From assembly GCF_013185065.1 (NCBI RefSeq), contig NZ_JAAVTO010000024.1:1-37722 (forward strand): a stretch of 37,722 nt of DNA, read 5' to 3'. How positions within the stretch are numbered: position 1 is the stretch's first letter; each line of letters begins with the position of its first letter. Both the position numbers and the translations under genes were made by a program. The stretch is from Adlercreutzia sp. ZJ473. Its GTDB lineage: Bacteria; Actinomycetota; Coriobacteriia; Coriobacteriales; Eggerthellaceae. The notes below the pieces were generated by a model that saw nothing but the letters and a program-made list of their open reading frames with translations, ran no database searches and was not told where the DNA came from. Shown piece after piece: positions 25,346 to 34,048 of the stretch.

Positions 25346-26128
25346 GTGCTGAGCCGCGCAGGCCACGCGCGCCGAGTGCTCGGCCTGCGCGAGCGCACCG
25401 GTCAGCGCGCGGGCGGCCAGAGACGGCAGGTTGTTGTTCTCGGACAGGTGCATGCCCACCACCTGCTCGAGTCGCGGGGAGAGCAGGCTTAGGAGCGCGT
25501 CGGCCGCCTGCGCGTTGGAGAGGTGCCCCCGGTCGGAGGCCACGCGCTGCTTGAGCGCCCACGGGTAGGGCCCCTCGCGCAGCATGCGCTCGTCGTGGTT
25601 GCTCTCGAGCGCCAGCATGCGCACCTCGCGCAGGGCGTCGCGCACCTCGTCGGTGAGGACCCCCGTGTCGGTCACGTACCCGAGCGCGTCGCCGTCTGCG
25701 TCCTCGAAGCGGAAGCCGCACGAGGCGGCCGCGTCATGCGAGGTGTGGAAGGGGTGCACGCCGACGGGCCCGATGCCGAAGGACGCGCCGCAGCGCATGT
25801 CGCGCACGTCGCAGGCGCCCTCGACCTTGGCTATCTCGGCGCTCGCCGCGCGCACGGGGCCGAGCGCGTACACGGGCGGCACGGCGGCGGCGCGCGCCTT
25901 CGCCAAGCCCCGCGTCGCCACGCCGAGGCCCTTCACGTGGTCGGCGTGGTCGTGGGTAATGAGGATGGCGTCGAGGCGCGCTAGGTCGAACCCCGCCGCC
26001 GCGGCGCGCGCGAACAGGTCGCGCTTGCAGATGCCGCAGTCGACGAGCACGCCGCGCCCCGTGGAGGCATCCTCCACGATGGCCGCGTTGCCCTTCGACC
26101 CGCTCGCCAGAACATGCAGCAGCAACAA
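25325..26128 (-). CDS. WalJ/YycJ-type metallo-beta-lactamase-fold hydrolase
   Basis: 267 residues. Signature order: LASGSKGNA near the start, DCGI, the metal motif THDHADH near residue 60, HTSHD, TDTG, ESNHD and the C-terminal HLSENNN, which is typical of the YycJ/WalJ (VicX) subgroup, thought to act as a nuclease linked to DNA repair or cell-wall regulation. I prefer the TTG at 26128: AGGTGAT, a close match to the 16S 3' end, sits just upstream. The GTG at 26137 lies inside that ribosome site. No WalK/WalR genes are nearby. Confidence 0.88.
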   Translation of the reverse strand: MLLLHVLASGSKGNAAIVEDASTGRGVLVDCGICKRDLFARAAAAGFDLARLDAILITHDHADHVKGLGVATRGLAKARAAAVPPVYALGPVRAASAEIAKVEGACDVRDMRCGASFGIGPVGVHPFHTSHDAAASCGFRFEDADGDALGYVTDTGVLTDEVRDALREVRMLALESNHDERMLREGPYPWALKQRVASDRGHLSNAQAADALLSLLSPRLEQVVGMHLSENNNLPSLAARALTGALAQAEHSARVACAAQHLLVSVR

Positions 26129-26148
26129 GGAAATCACCTTTCGAATAC

Positions 26149-26295
26149 AAGTCAGCGAGGGAGGGCCTGGTCGCCCATATGCCGCGAAAGCCTGAGGAAG
26201 CGTACTGGGTACGTGACGAAGGCTTGGAGCGAGCAGATGGGCGACCAGGCCCTCCCGCAGCGTCGGCTCATGCGCTGTTGCGTCAGCAACAGCGC
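26149..26295 (-). ncRNA. Structured repeat element, copy B (two hairpins, conserved linkers)
   Basis: Lies 2 bp after the nucleoside phosphorylase stop. Minus-strand order: hairpin with 10-bp arms (26295-26286 and 26281-26272) closing a TGAC tetraloop; 6-nt spacer; CGACGCTGCGG (26265-26255); rod hairpin with 20-bp outer arms (26256-26237 and 26178-26159), an inner AAGCCT/AGGCTT helix and a CGTAC/GTACG tip; tail CCCTCGCTGACTT (26161-26149). Linker, tail and tetraloop equal those of copy A while every stem differs. The tail ends about 20 nt before the MBL gene start, so it also forms part of that gene's leader. Confidence 0.6.
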
Positions 26296-26297
26296 AC

Positions 26298-27128
26298 CTA
26301 GAGGCGCTCCACGATAGCCGTGACCAGGCGGCAGAAGTCGGCCTCGCGGCTCTTCGCCACCTCGAACACCTCTTGGTCGGAGGGGCTCGCGCCCTCCACG
26401 CCGCACGCCATGTTTGACACGAGCGACATGCCGAGAACGCGCATCCCCACGTGCCGCGCCGCGATGACCTCCTCGCACACGCTCATGGCCACCGTGTCGG
26501 CGCCCCAGGTGCGAAACGCGCGGATCTCGGCGGGCGTCTCGAAGCTCGGGCCCAGAAGCCCCAGGTAGACGCCTTCCTGCACGCGCACGCCGAGCTCGTC
26601 GGCCGCCTCGTGCGCCAGCGCGCGCAGGGCGGGGTCGTAGGCGTCCTTCATGGAGAAGAAGCGGAAGGCCACCTCGTCAGGCTCGGTTCCCGCCACGGGG
26701 TTGCGCCCCGTGAAGTTGATGTGGTCGCCCATGATGCAGAAGTCGCCCACCTCGTAGCCCGCGTTGATGGCGCCAGCGGCGTTCGTGGTGATGAGGGTGT
26801 CCACGCCGAGCTCGTGCATGAGCCACACCGGGTAGGCCACCTCCTGCGCCGTGTTGCCCTCGTAGCCGTGCAGGCGCCCCTGCATGCAGATGACCTCGCG
26901 CCCGCCGAGCGTGCCCACCACGAAGCGGCCCACGTGGCCCGTGGCCGTCGAGCGCTTCATGTGCGGCACCTCGCCGAACGGGATGAAGAGCGCGTCGGCG
27001 ATCTGCTCGGCCAGAAGGCCGAGCCCCGACCCCAAGATGACGCCCACCTTCGGCGCGCGCTCCCCCATGCGCTCGCGCATCTGCGCGCTCGACTCCGCCA
27101 AGCGCTCCCTCAACGTGCCCTCAGCCAT
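26298..27128 (-). CDS. Purine nucleoside phosphorylase (trimeric PNP type)
   Basis: Cleaves purine nucleosides with phosphate to free base and ribose-1-phosphate; cytosolic salvage enzyme. 276 residues with GVILGSGLG (phosphate loop), GRLHGYEGN (His at the active site), TNAAGAIN, and the base-binding stretch FETPAEIR...GADTVAMS followed by SLVSNMACG, whose Asn marks the 6-oxopurine (inosine/guanosine) type. ATG at 27128 with AAAGGAG upstream. It lies 121 bp after the acyl-CoA ligase. Immediately after its stop comes structured element B. Confidence 0.94.
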   Translation of the reverse strand: MAEGTLRERLAESSAQMRERMGERAPKVGVILGSGLGLLAEQIADALFIPFGEVPHMKRSTATGHVGRFVVGTLGGREVICMQGRLHGYEGNTAQEVAYPVWLMHELGVDTLITTNAAGAINAGYEVGDFCIMGDHINFTGRNPVAGTEPDEVAFRFFSMKDAYDPALRALAHEAADELGVRVQEGVYLGLLGPSFETPAEIRAFRTWGADTVAMSVCEEVIAARHVGMRVLGMSLVSNMACGVEGASPSDQEVFEVAKSREADFCRLVTAIVERL

Positions 27129-27249
27129 GAGGCGCAGCTCCTTTCCCTAAGTTCTCGCGGCCTGGCGCGGCCCCTGCAGCAGGCCAGCGCGGCTTCCCGC
27201 GACCTCGCCAGCCGCGCGGCCGCGGCGCGCCCTTGCCCCTGGCGCGCCC

Positions 27250-28896
27250 CTAGCGCGCCGACTCCTTGCCCACCAGGCGGTCGGCGCCGTAGCGCTCGCG
27301 CAGGAGGGGCTTCTCGATCTTCCCGGTGGGGTTGCGCGGCACGTCCTCGAAGATGATCTTGCGCGGGCGCTTGTAGCGCGGCAGGCCGAGGCAGAACTCG
27401 TTGATGTCGTCCTCGGTGGCCACGTGGTCGGGCTTGAGCTCGATGATGGCCGTGGCGATCTCGCCGAGGCGCTCGTCGGGCAGGCCGATGACGGCCACGT
27501 CCTTGACGGCGTCGTGCGCGCGCAGGAAGTCCTCGATCTGCACGGGGTAGAGGTTCTCGCCGCCCGAGATGATGACGTCCTTCTTGCGGTCGACCAGGTA
27601 GATGAAGCCGTCGGCGTCGACCTCGGCCATGTCGCCCGTGTAGAGCCAGCCGTCCTTGAGCACGGCCTCGGTGGCCGCCGGATCCTTGTAGTAGCAGGTC
27701 ATGAGGCCGCGCCCGCGCACCACGAGCTCGCCGACCTCGCCCGACCCGGGTTCCACGGCCGCGTCGGCCGCGTTGCGCACCTCGGCCTCCCAGCGGTAGC
27801 CCGGCACGCCGATGGCGCCGACGTGCTCGATGTTCTCCACGCCCAGGTGGACGCAGCCGGGGCCGGTCGACTCGGACAGGCCGTAGTTCGTGTCGTAGAG
27901 GTGGTTCGGGAAGTACGCCTTCCAGCGCTTGATGAGCGAGGGCGGCACCGGCTGGGCGCCGATGTGCATGAGGCGCCACTGAGCGAGGCGGTGCTCGTCC
28001 ATGTTGATGTCGCCGCGGTCAAGCGCGTCGAGGATGTCCTGGGCCCACGGCACGAGCAGCCACACCACGGTGCAGCCCTCCTCCGACACCGTGCGCATGA
28101 TCCAGTCGGGGCGCACGCCGCGCAGAAGCACCGCGCGCGAGCAGGACAGGAGGCTGCCGAACCAGTGCATCTTCGCACCCGTGTGGTACAGCGGCGGGAT
28201 GCACAGGAACACGTCGTCGCGCGTCTGGCCATGGTGATGCTGCTCGGTCTCGGCGGCGCACACGAGGCTCTCGTGGTTGTGCAGGATGGCCTTCGGGAAG
28301 CCCGTGGTCCCCGAGGAGAAGTAGATGGCGGCCTCGTCGTCGTCGGCAAGCTCGATGCACGGGTCCTCGGCGGCGAAGTGCACGAGGTGGCCGCCGAGGT
28401 GCCGCGCGAAGGCGGGGCACTCCTCCACCTCGCCGAGGAAGTACTGATCGCGCACGCGCGGGATGGCGTCGGCGATCTCGGCCATGCGGCTTGTGAACTC
28501 GGGGCCGAACACGAGCACGTCGGCGTCGGAGAGCTCGAGGCAGTACTTGATCTCGTCGGCTGTGTAGCGGTAGTTGAGCGGCACCACCACGGCGCCCGTC
28601 TTGAGCACGCCGAAGTACAGCGGCAGCCACTCGAGGCAGTTCATCAGCAGAAGCGCCACCTTGTTGCCGCGCCCGATGCCGGAGTCGAGCAGGAGGTGCG
28701 CGAAGCGGTTTGACTGCTCGTTGAACTCGCGCCACGTGATCTCGCGGCGGTAGCGCTTGGCGGGGTTGGGCTCGACGAGGTCGAACTCGCTCCACGTCAC
28801 GCCATGCTCTTCGCGGACGGCTGGGTTGATCTCGGTGAGGGCGACTTCGCTTCCGTGGAGAAACGCGTTGCGGATGAGCGCTTCGGTGATGGGCAT
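27250..28896 (-). CDS. AMP-forming acyl-CoA ligase (second)
   Basis: 548 residues of the ANL superfamily: [13 protein letters not shown] near 195, YGLSEST near 330, YTGDMAEVDADGF, DRKKDVIISGGENLYP near 450 and the catalytic lysine in NPTGKIEKP near the end. It differs clearly from the ligase at 84-1814 (no Pro-rich N-terminus, different substrate pocket), so they are not recent duplicates. ATG at 28896 after GGAAGAAGC; the frame to 29205 is not supported. The prmC gene stops 125 bp upstream, and an AT-rich stretch (about 29005-29035) may hold the promoter. Substrate not assignable: fatty, aromatic and carnitine-type acids are all possible. Confidence 0.92.
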   Translation of the reverse strand: MPITEALIRNAFLHGSEVALTEINPAVREEHGVTWSEFDLVEPNPAKRYRREITWREFNEQSNRFAHLLLDSGIGRGNKVALLLMNCLEWLPLYFGVLKTGAVVVPLNYRYTADEIKYCLELSDADVLVFGPEFTSRMAEIADAIPRVRDQYFLGEVEECPAFARHLGGHLVHFAAEDPCIELADDDEAAIYFSSGTTGFPKAILHNHESLVCAAETEQHHHGQTRDDVFLCIPPLYHTGAKMHWFGSLLSCSRAVLLRGVRPDWIMRTVSEEGCTVVWLLVPWAQDILDALDRGDINMDEHRLAQWRLMHIGAQPVPPSLIKRWKAYFPNHLYDTNYGLSESTGPGCVHLGVENIEHVGAIGVPGYRWEAEVRNAADAAVEPGSGEVGELVVRGRGLMTCYYKDPAATEAVLKDGWLYTGDMAEVDADGFIYLVDRKKDVIISGGENLYPVQIEDFLRAHDAVKDVAVIGLPDERLGEIATAIIELKPDHVATEDDINEFCLGLPRYKRPRKIIFEDVPRNPTGKIEKPLLRERYGADRLVGKESAR

Positions 28897-29021
28897 GGTG
28901 CTTCTTCCTTCGCGTGACCGCACGACGCGACGCCCGCACCCGCGCAGCTTGAAGCGCGCGGGCGCGAGCGCGCCGCCGAGGACGCTCCCCGCGCGCGGTC
29001 GTTTACCTGAAATAAAACCCT

Positions 29022-30140
29022 TTAATGATACACCAACGCCGAGCGCTTGGCCGCCACAAGAACGCGCGGGCGCTGCGCGAGGTCGGAGACGATGCGCACG
29101 TCCGCGAACCCCGCCGCGCGCGCCACCTCGGCCGCCTGATCGAGGTGCCCTTCGTGCAGCTCGACGGCGAGCACGCCGCCCGGCTTCAGGGCCGCGTGCG
29201 CCCACGCGGAAAGCGGGCGGAAGAGGTCGAGCCCGTCGGCTCCCCCGTCGAGCGCGAGCGCGGGCTCGAAGGCGGCCACCTCGCGCGGGATCTGCGCGAG
29301 CACGCCGGTGGGAACGTAGGGCGGGTTGGAGACGACGGCGTCGAAGGCGCCCGCAAGGCGCGGGTCGATCGCGTCGCCGAGGTTGCCCTGGAGCACCTCC
29401 ACGCGGTCGGAGAGCCCGAGGGCCTCGGCGTTCTCGCGCGCGAGGGCGACGGCCTCGGGCGCGATGTCGGTGGCCACCACGCGCACGCCCGCGTGCTCGT
29501 AGGCGAGCGAGCAGGCGATGCAGCCCGAGCCCGTGCAGATGTCGGCCACGAGAAGCTCGCCCGCGCCGACGGCCTGCGGCTTCTGCGACATGGAGGCGAA
29601 GGGGCCGGGACCCGCAGGCTCCCCCGCACCAGCCTTGTCAGCGCGCCCCGCGTCGGGGGCGCCCTCGACGGCCCCGCGCTCCCCTTCGGCGGCAAGGGCA
29701 CGCACGGCCTGCGCGGCGGCGAGCTCCTCGCCCTCGGCGGCGGATATGGTGGAGTCGAACGCGCGCGGGCGCGCGGGCGCGGGCAGCGCGGCGAGCACCT
29801 CGCTCACCAGCACCTCGGTCTCGGGGCGCGGGATGAGCACGCCGGGGCGCACGCGCACCGTGATGTGGCGGAACCCCACCTCGCCGGTGATGTACTGCAG
29901 CGGCTCGCCCCGCCCGCGGCGCGTCACGTAGCCGCGCAGCACGGCGCGCTCGTCCAGGGAGAGCGGGCGCGCCGCGTTCATGTACAGCTCGATGCGCGAC
30001 AGGCCGCACGCCTCGGACAGGAGCCACTGGGCCGAGAGGCGCGGGTTCTCGTCGCCCTTGCGCTCAAGGTACCCGCACGTCCAGTCCAAGGCCGCCTTGA
30101 CGGTCCAGATCTCGTCGTCGTCGTTGTCAGGATTAGTCAT
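29022..30140 (-). CDS. prmC: Release factor glutamine methyltransferase with internal insertion
   Basis: Methylates the Gln of the GGQ motif in release factors using S-adenosylmethionine. N-terminal helical domain (residues about 8-75), linker with the conserved EPLQYITGEVGF and VLIPRPETE, then the methyltransferase domain with DICTGSGCIA and the active-site NPPYVP. At 372 residues it is ~90 longer than usual. The excess is an Ala/Gly/Glu-rich insertion of about 65 residues between PRPETE and the SAM-binding strand, plus a short acidic N-terminus. Start at 30140 lacks a clear ribosome site and lies 46 bp after prfA, its substrate gene, so translation may depend on coupling. Confidence 0.93.
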   Translation of the reverse strand: MTNPDNDDDEIWTVKAALDWTCGYLERKGDENPRLSAQWLLSEACGLSRIELYMNAARPLSLDERAVLRGYVTRRGRGEPLQYITGEVGFRHITVRVRPGVLIPRPETEVLVSEVLAALPAPARPRAFDSTISAAEGEELAAAQAVRALAAEGERGAVEGAPDAGRADKAGAGEPAGPGPFASMSQKPQAVGAGELLVADICTGSGCIACSLAYEHAGVRVVATDIAPEAVALARENAEALGLSDRVEVLQGNLGDAIDPRLAGAFDAVVSNPPYVPTGVLAQIPREVAAFEPALALDGGADGLDLFRPLSAWAHAALKPGGVLAVELHEGHLDQAAEVARAAGFADVRIVSDLAQRPRVLVAAKRSALVYH

Positions 30141-30186
30141 ATTGATTGTGAAACGATCTTCGTCACAGGTCGTTCGCAACGCCCAG

Positions 30187-31248
30187 CTACTCTACCGCGT
30201 TCTCCAGCTTGCGGGCGCGGTCGGCTGCCTGCAGCGCGGTGATCACGTCGCCGAGGTTGTCGCCGAGGAGCACGCCGTTGTACGTGGAGTTGAATCCGAT
30301 GCGATGGTCAGTCACGCGGTCCTGCGGGCCGTTGTACGTGCGGATCTTCTCGCTTCGGTCGCCCGAGCCGATCTGCGCGAGGCGCTCGGCGCCCTCGGCG
30401 GCCTGCTGCTCGGCGAGCATCTTCTCGTACAGGCGCGCGCGCAGCACGGCCATGGCCGCGATCTTGTTCTGCAGCTGCGACTTCTGGTCCTGCGACTGCA
30501 CCACCAAGCCCGTCGGCAGGTGCGTGATGCGCACGGCCGAGTCGGTGGTGTTGACGCACTGGCCGCCCGGGCCGCCCGCGCGGTACACGTCGATGCGCAG
30601 GTCGCCCTCGTTGATCTCCACCTCGACCTCGTCGGCCTCGGGCAGCACGGCCACGGTGGCCGTGGAGGTGTGGATGCGGCCCTGGCTCTCCGTCTTGGGA
30701 ACGCGCTGCACGCGGTGCACGCCGCTCTCGAACTTCATGACAGAGTAGACCTTGTCGCCCTTCACCTTGAACTGGATCTCCTTGTAGCCGCCGGCCTCGG
30801 AGGGCGACACGTCGAGCGTCTCCACCTTCCAGCGATGCGACTCGCAGAATCGCATGTACATCTTGTGCAGGTCGCCTGCGAAGATGGCCGCCTCGTCGCC
30901 GCCCGCGGCCGCGCGGATCTCCACGATGATGTCCTTCTCGTCAGCCGGGTCGGACGGGATCAGCATGAACTTGATGTCCTCTTCGAGCGCGGGCAGCTTC
31001 GCCTCGGCCTCGGCGATGGTCTCCTGCGCGAACTCCTTCATGTCGGGGTCGCCGAGCATCTCCTTCGCGTCGTCGATGTCCTCGCACGCCTGGAGGTACT
31101 CCCGCGCCTTCTCCACGAGCGGGCCCTGGTTCGCGTACTCCTTCGACAGGCGCGTGTACTCCTTCTGGTCGGCCAGGACGGCCGGGTCGCCCAGCCTTGC
31201 CTGGAGGTCCTCGTAGGCATCGATGATCTTGGCGAGCTTCTCTCGCAT
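30187..31248 (-). CDS. prfA: Peptide chain release factor 1
   Basis: Terminates translation at UAG and UAA. 353 residues. The codon-recognition tripeptide is PKT in [14 protein letters not shown], the RF1 (not RF2) form, and the catalytic GGQ is in [21 protein letters not shown] at 31248 has AAGGTAC upstream; in-frame ATGs at 31263 and 31296 are possible. A promoter is visible at 31348-31375. It is followed by prmC, the usual order. Confidence 0.96.
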   Translation of the reverse strand: MREKLAKIIDAYEDLQARLGDPAVLADQKEYTRLSKEYANQGPLVEKAREYLQACEDIDDAKEMLGDPDMKEFAQETIAEAEAKLPALEEDIKFMLIPSDPADEKDIIVEIRAAAGGDEAAIFAGDLHKMYMRFCESHRWKVETLDVSPSEAGGYKEIQFKVKGDKVYSVMKFESGVHRVQRVPKTESQGRIHTSTATVAVLPEADEVEVEINEGDLRIDVYRAGGPGGQCVNTTDSAVRITHLPTGLVVQSQDQKSQLQNKIAAMAVLRARLYEKMLAEQQAAEGAERLAQIGSGDRSEKIRTYNGPQDRVTDHRIGFNSTYNGVLLGDNLGDVITALQAADRARKLENAVE

Positions 31249-31347
31249 GTCCGTACCTTGCATGGGCGCGTATCCTTCTTCGACTCTCGATTTCATGACT
31301 TGAAGGGGCACGCGACGTGCGCAGCCCCGTTTTTTCAGCAGCTATAC

Positions 31348-31375
31348 AGTGTATCAGATGCGCGGGACGAGGCAA
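31348..31375 (-). promoter_or_regulatory. Promoter of prfA-prmC
   Basis: TTGCCT (31375-31370), 16-bp spacer, TACACT (31353-31348) on the minus strand, giving a leader of about 95 nt. Confidence 0.6.
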
Positions 31376-31419
31376 AACCTCGCGCCTCGTGCGCCGCGCG
31401 GCGGGCGCGCCCGCCGTCC

Positions 31420-32367
31420 CTACTCGCTCAAGAACTCAGCGGCCGCCTCAGCGCAGTTCGCGCCGTCGGACACGGCCGTGACCACCTGGCGCAGCGCCTT
31501 GGTGCGCACGTCGCCCGCCGCGTACACGCCCGGCGTGGCCGTCGCGCCCAGCTCGTCGGCGCGCACGTAGCCCGTCTCGTCGAGCTGCAGCGCGCCGGCC
31601 AGAAACTCGGTGTTGGGGCGCATGCCCACGGCGACGAACAGGGCGGCGCAGTCGATGTCGCGCATCTCCCCCGTCACCTTGTCGCGCACGCGCACGCCTT
31701 CCACCTTGCCCTCGGGGGCCTTGATCTCGGTCACCTCGGCGTTCCACACGAACTCGACGTTCTCCAGGTCGGCCAGGCGCTGGTGGTAGATGGCCGTGGC
31801 GCGCAGGCGGTCGCGGCGGTGCACCACGTACACCTTGCCGCAGATGCGCGAGAGGTAGATGGCGTCAGCCGCCGCGGTGTTGCCGCCGCCGACCACCACC
31901 ACGTCGCGTCCGCGGAAGAAGTTGCCGTCGCAGGTGGCGCAGTACGACACGCCGCGCCCCGCGAGCTCGTCCTCGCGCGCGAGCCCGAGCTTGGCTGGGC
32001 GCGCGCCCGTCGCCACGATGACCGCGCGGGCCGCGTAGGCGCCGAACGCCGTGTCGATGAGCTTGGGGGCGCCGGCGAAGTCCACCGAGACGACCTCCTC
32101 GCTGACGAAGCGCGCGCCAAACGAGGCGGCCTGCTCGTGCATCTGCATGGCCAGGTCGAACCCGCTCGTCGACTGCGTGTAGCCGGGGTAGTTCTCCAGG
32201 TGCTCGGTCTGGGCGAGCTGCCCGCCCGGCGAGAGGCGCTCGAACACCGCGCAGGAAAGCCCCGCGCGGGCCGCGTAGAGCGCTGCCGTCATGCCCGCCG
32301 GCCCCGCGCCGATCACGGCGAGGTCGAAGGTCTCCCGCGTGGTGCCCTTGTCTTGCATGTCAGCCAT
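31420..32367 (-). CDS. trxB: Thioredoxin reductase
   Basis: FAD/NADPH enzyme that reduces thioredoxin. 315 residues: FAD motif GAGPAGMTAALYAARAG, redox pair CATC in SYCATCDGNFF, NADPH motif GGGNTAAADA, and C-terminal GVYAAGDVR. I use the ATG at 32367: AGGAGG lies five bases upstream, whereas the ATG at 32385 would place that ribosome site inside the gene. It directly follows trxA, but an intrinsic terminator stands between them, so levels of the two may be set separately. Confidence 0.94.
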   Translation of the reverse strand: MADMQDKGTTRETFDLAVIGAGPAGMTAALYAARAGLSCAVFERLSPGGQLAQTEHLENYPGYTQSTSGFDLAMQMHEQAASFGARFVSEEVVSVDFAGAPKLIDTAFGAYAARAVIVATGARPAKLGLAREDELAGRGVSYCATCDGNFFRGRDVVVVGGGNTAAADAIYLSRICGKVYVVHRRDRLRATAIYHQRLADLENVEFVWNAEVTEIKAPEGKVEGVRVRDKVTGEMRDIDCAALFVAVGMRPNTEFLAGALQLDETGYVRADELGATATPGVYAAGDVRTKALRQVVTAVSDGANCAEAAAEFLSE

Positions 32368-32397
32368 GGCGGCCTCCTCGTTCATGTCGAAGGTAGC

Positions 32398-32428
32398 AAA
32401 AGCGCCCCCGGGGAGAACCCGAGGGCGC
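32398..32428 (-). terminator. Terminator between trxA and trxB
   Basis: Minus-strand stem (GCGCCC/GGGCGC plus an inner CGGG helix) followed by TTTTGC, 25 bp after trxA and 31 bp before the trxB start. Partial read-through would set the trxB:trxA ratio. Confidence 0.7.
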
Positions 32429-32452
32429 GCAGGCTCAGCGGATCAAGCTGGC

Positions 32453-32761
32453 TCAGGCGAGCAGCGCGAGCAGGCTCTGCTTGGGCTGGGCGCCCACCGT
32501 CTGCTTCTTCACCTGGCCGTTCTCGAACACCATGAGCGTGGGCACCGAGCTCACGCCGTAGCGCGCCGCGATGTCGGGGCTCTGGTCGATGTCGACCTTG
32601 CACACGAGCGCCTTGCCCTCCATCTCGGCGGCGATCTCGTCGAGCACCGGCGCCACCATGCGGCACGGGCCGCACCACGTCGCAAAGAAGTCCACGAGCA
32701 CGGGCTTGTCAGACTCGAGCACCTTCGTCTGGAAATTCTCAGAGGAAACAACTTCGCTCAT
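32453..32761 (-). CDS. trxA: Thioredoxin
   Basis: Small dithiol protein that reduces protein disulfides; partner of TrxB. 102 residues with the active site FFATWCGPCRM near 28-38, the cis-Pro in VSSVPTLMVF, and the usual KVDIDQSP. ATG at 32761 has AAAAGGAG upstream. TAGAAT (minus, about 32833-32828) may be the -10 box. Confidence 0.95.
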   Translation of the reverse strand: MSEVVSSENFQTKVLESDKPVLVDFFATWCGPCRMVAPVLDEIAAEMEGKALVCKVDIDQSPDIAARYGVSSVPTLMVFENGQVKKQTVGAQPKQSLLALLA

Positions 32762-33094
32762 AATCCAACTCCTTTTCGTCGTTGGCCGCGCTTTGCGGCC
32801 GCTGCGTTATGCCTTAGTTCGGTCTCATTCTATCCTGTCGGCCCCATGCGAAGCCCCTTCGTTTTCGAAACGGCATTTAAGGCAGAAATACGGCGTAAGC
32901 GGCGCAGGGGAGAAGGGGTGCGCGAGCATGCCGCGCGCGCCCTCTTGCATGCCCGCGCACCGCAAGCCGCGCGCCCCGAGAACGCGCTCGCACAACTAGC
33001 GTCCGCCCCGCGTGCGCGTCCCTTTGCGTGCTGCGCTTCACGTCAATTCAACTCCAAACTCGCCCTTGCGCAAGGCGCATCGCCCGCGCACCGC

Positions 33095-33120
33095 TATAAT
33101 GGCGTAAACCGAGAAAGGAG
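33095..33120 (+). promoter_or_regulatory. Possible -10 box and ribosome site of the patatin gene
   Basis: TATAAT (33095-33100) and AAAGGAG (33114-33120) precede the ATG at 33125. No matching -35 at 16-18 bp; the leader would be under 20 nt. The remainder of 32762-33094 holds the trxA upstream region and GC-rich sequence with no gene that I can support. Confidence 0.5.
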
Positions 33121-33124
33121 ACCC

Positions 33125-34048
33125 ATGAGCACCGATCTTGCGCACCCCGACTACGAGCCCTCTGGCGTCACCTTCCCCATCGCCTACGAGGGGCACGCCG
33201 TAACGCACGCCAACCTGGTGCTCGAGGGCGGCGCCATGCGGGGGCTGTTCACCGCCGGCGTGCTCGACGTGCTCATGGACCGCGGACTGTTCTGCGAGAA
33301 CGTCATCGGCACGTCAGCCGGCGCGCTCATGGGCTACAACTACGTGGCCGGGCAGCGCGGGCGCGGCGCCTACGTGAACCTGAAGTACTGCACCGACTGG
33401 CGCTACCTCTCGCTCAAGAGCTACGTGCGCACGGGCAACGCCTTCGGGCGCGAGATGAGCTTCGACCTCATCCCCAACGTGTACGACCCCTTCCCCTACG
33501 AGGCGTTCGACCGCTCCCCCATGACGCTCACGGCCGTGTCGAGCGACCTCGAGCTCGGCGAGGCCGACTACCACCTCATGGCCGACGCGCGCGCCGACCT
33601 CCCCTACGTGATCGCCTCAGCCTCCATGCCGCTCGTGAGCGAGATCGTGGAGATAGACGGCAAGAAGCTCCTCGACGGCGGCAGCTGCGACAGCGTCCCC
33701 ATCGTGCGCTCACAGATCATGGGCGCGTCCAAGCACATCGTGGTGTGCACGCAGGACGCCTCCTACCGCAAGAGCCCCAACAAGCTGCTGCCGCTCATCC
33801 GCCAGCGCTACGCCGAGTACCCCTGCTTCGTGGAGCGCGTGGCGCACCGCCACTTCGAGTACAACCGCACCTACCGCGCGCTCGAGCGCATGCACGCGTC
33901 AGGCGAGATCTTCCTGATACGCCCCGAGCGCCCCGTTGAGGTGTCGAGCATGGAGCAGAACCAGGCGAAGCTCCTCGACCTCTACGAGCAGGGCGCGGCC
34001 GCGGCCGCGCGCAGCTGGAGCGCATTGGAGCACTACCTTGGCTGCTGA
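33125..34048 (+). CDS. Patatin-like phospholipase
   Basis: Predicted Ser/Asp-dyad lipid hydrolase, cytosolic or membrane-associated. 307 residues of the RssA/YjjU-type patatin family: oxyanion loop EGGAMRG near 35, nucleophile elbow GTSAG near 61-65, and the catalytic Asp in LLDGGSCD near 180. No signal peptide. Its last 11 bp overlap the antiporter start, so both are made from one transcript. The substrate is unknown. Confidence 0.92.
   Translation: MSTDLAHPDYEPSGVTFPIAYEGHAVTHANLVLEGGAMRGLFTAGVLDVLMDRGLFCENVIGTSAGALMGYNYVAGQRGRGAYVNLKYCTDWRYLSLKSYVRTGNAFGREMSFDLIPNVYDPFPYEAFDRSPMTLTAVSSDLELGEADYHLMADARADLPYVIASASMPLVSEIVEIDGKKLLDGGSCDSVPIVRSQIMGASKHIVVCTQDASYRKSPNKLLPLIRQRYAEYPCFVERVAHRHFEYNRTYRALERMHASGEIFLIRPERPVEVSSMEQNQAKLLDLYEQGAAAAARSWSALEHYLGC

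Noticed and set aside
27129-27249. GC palindromes between the second ligase and PNP genes
   Set aside because: Short imperfect stems without a U-run; nothing distinguishes them from background.
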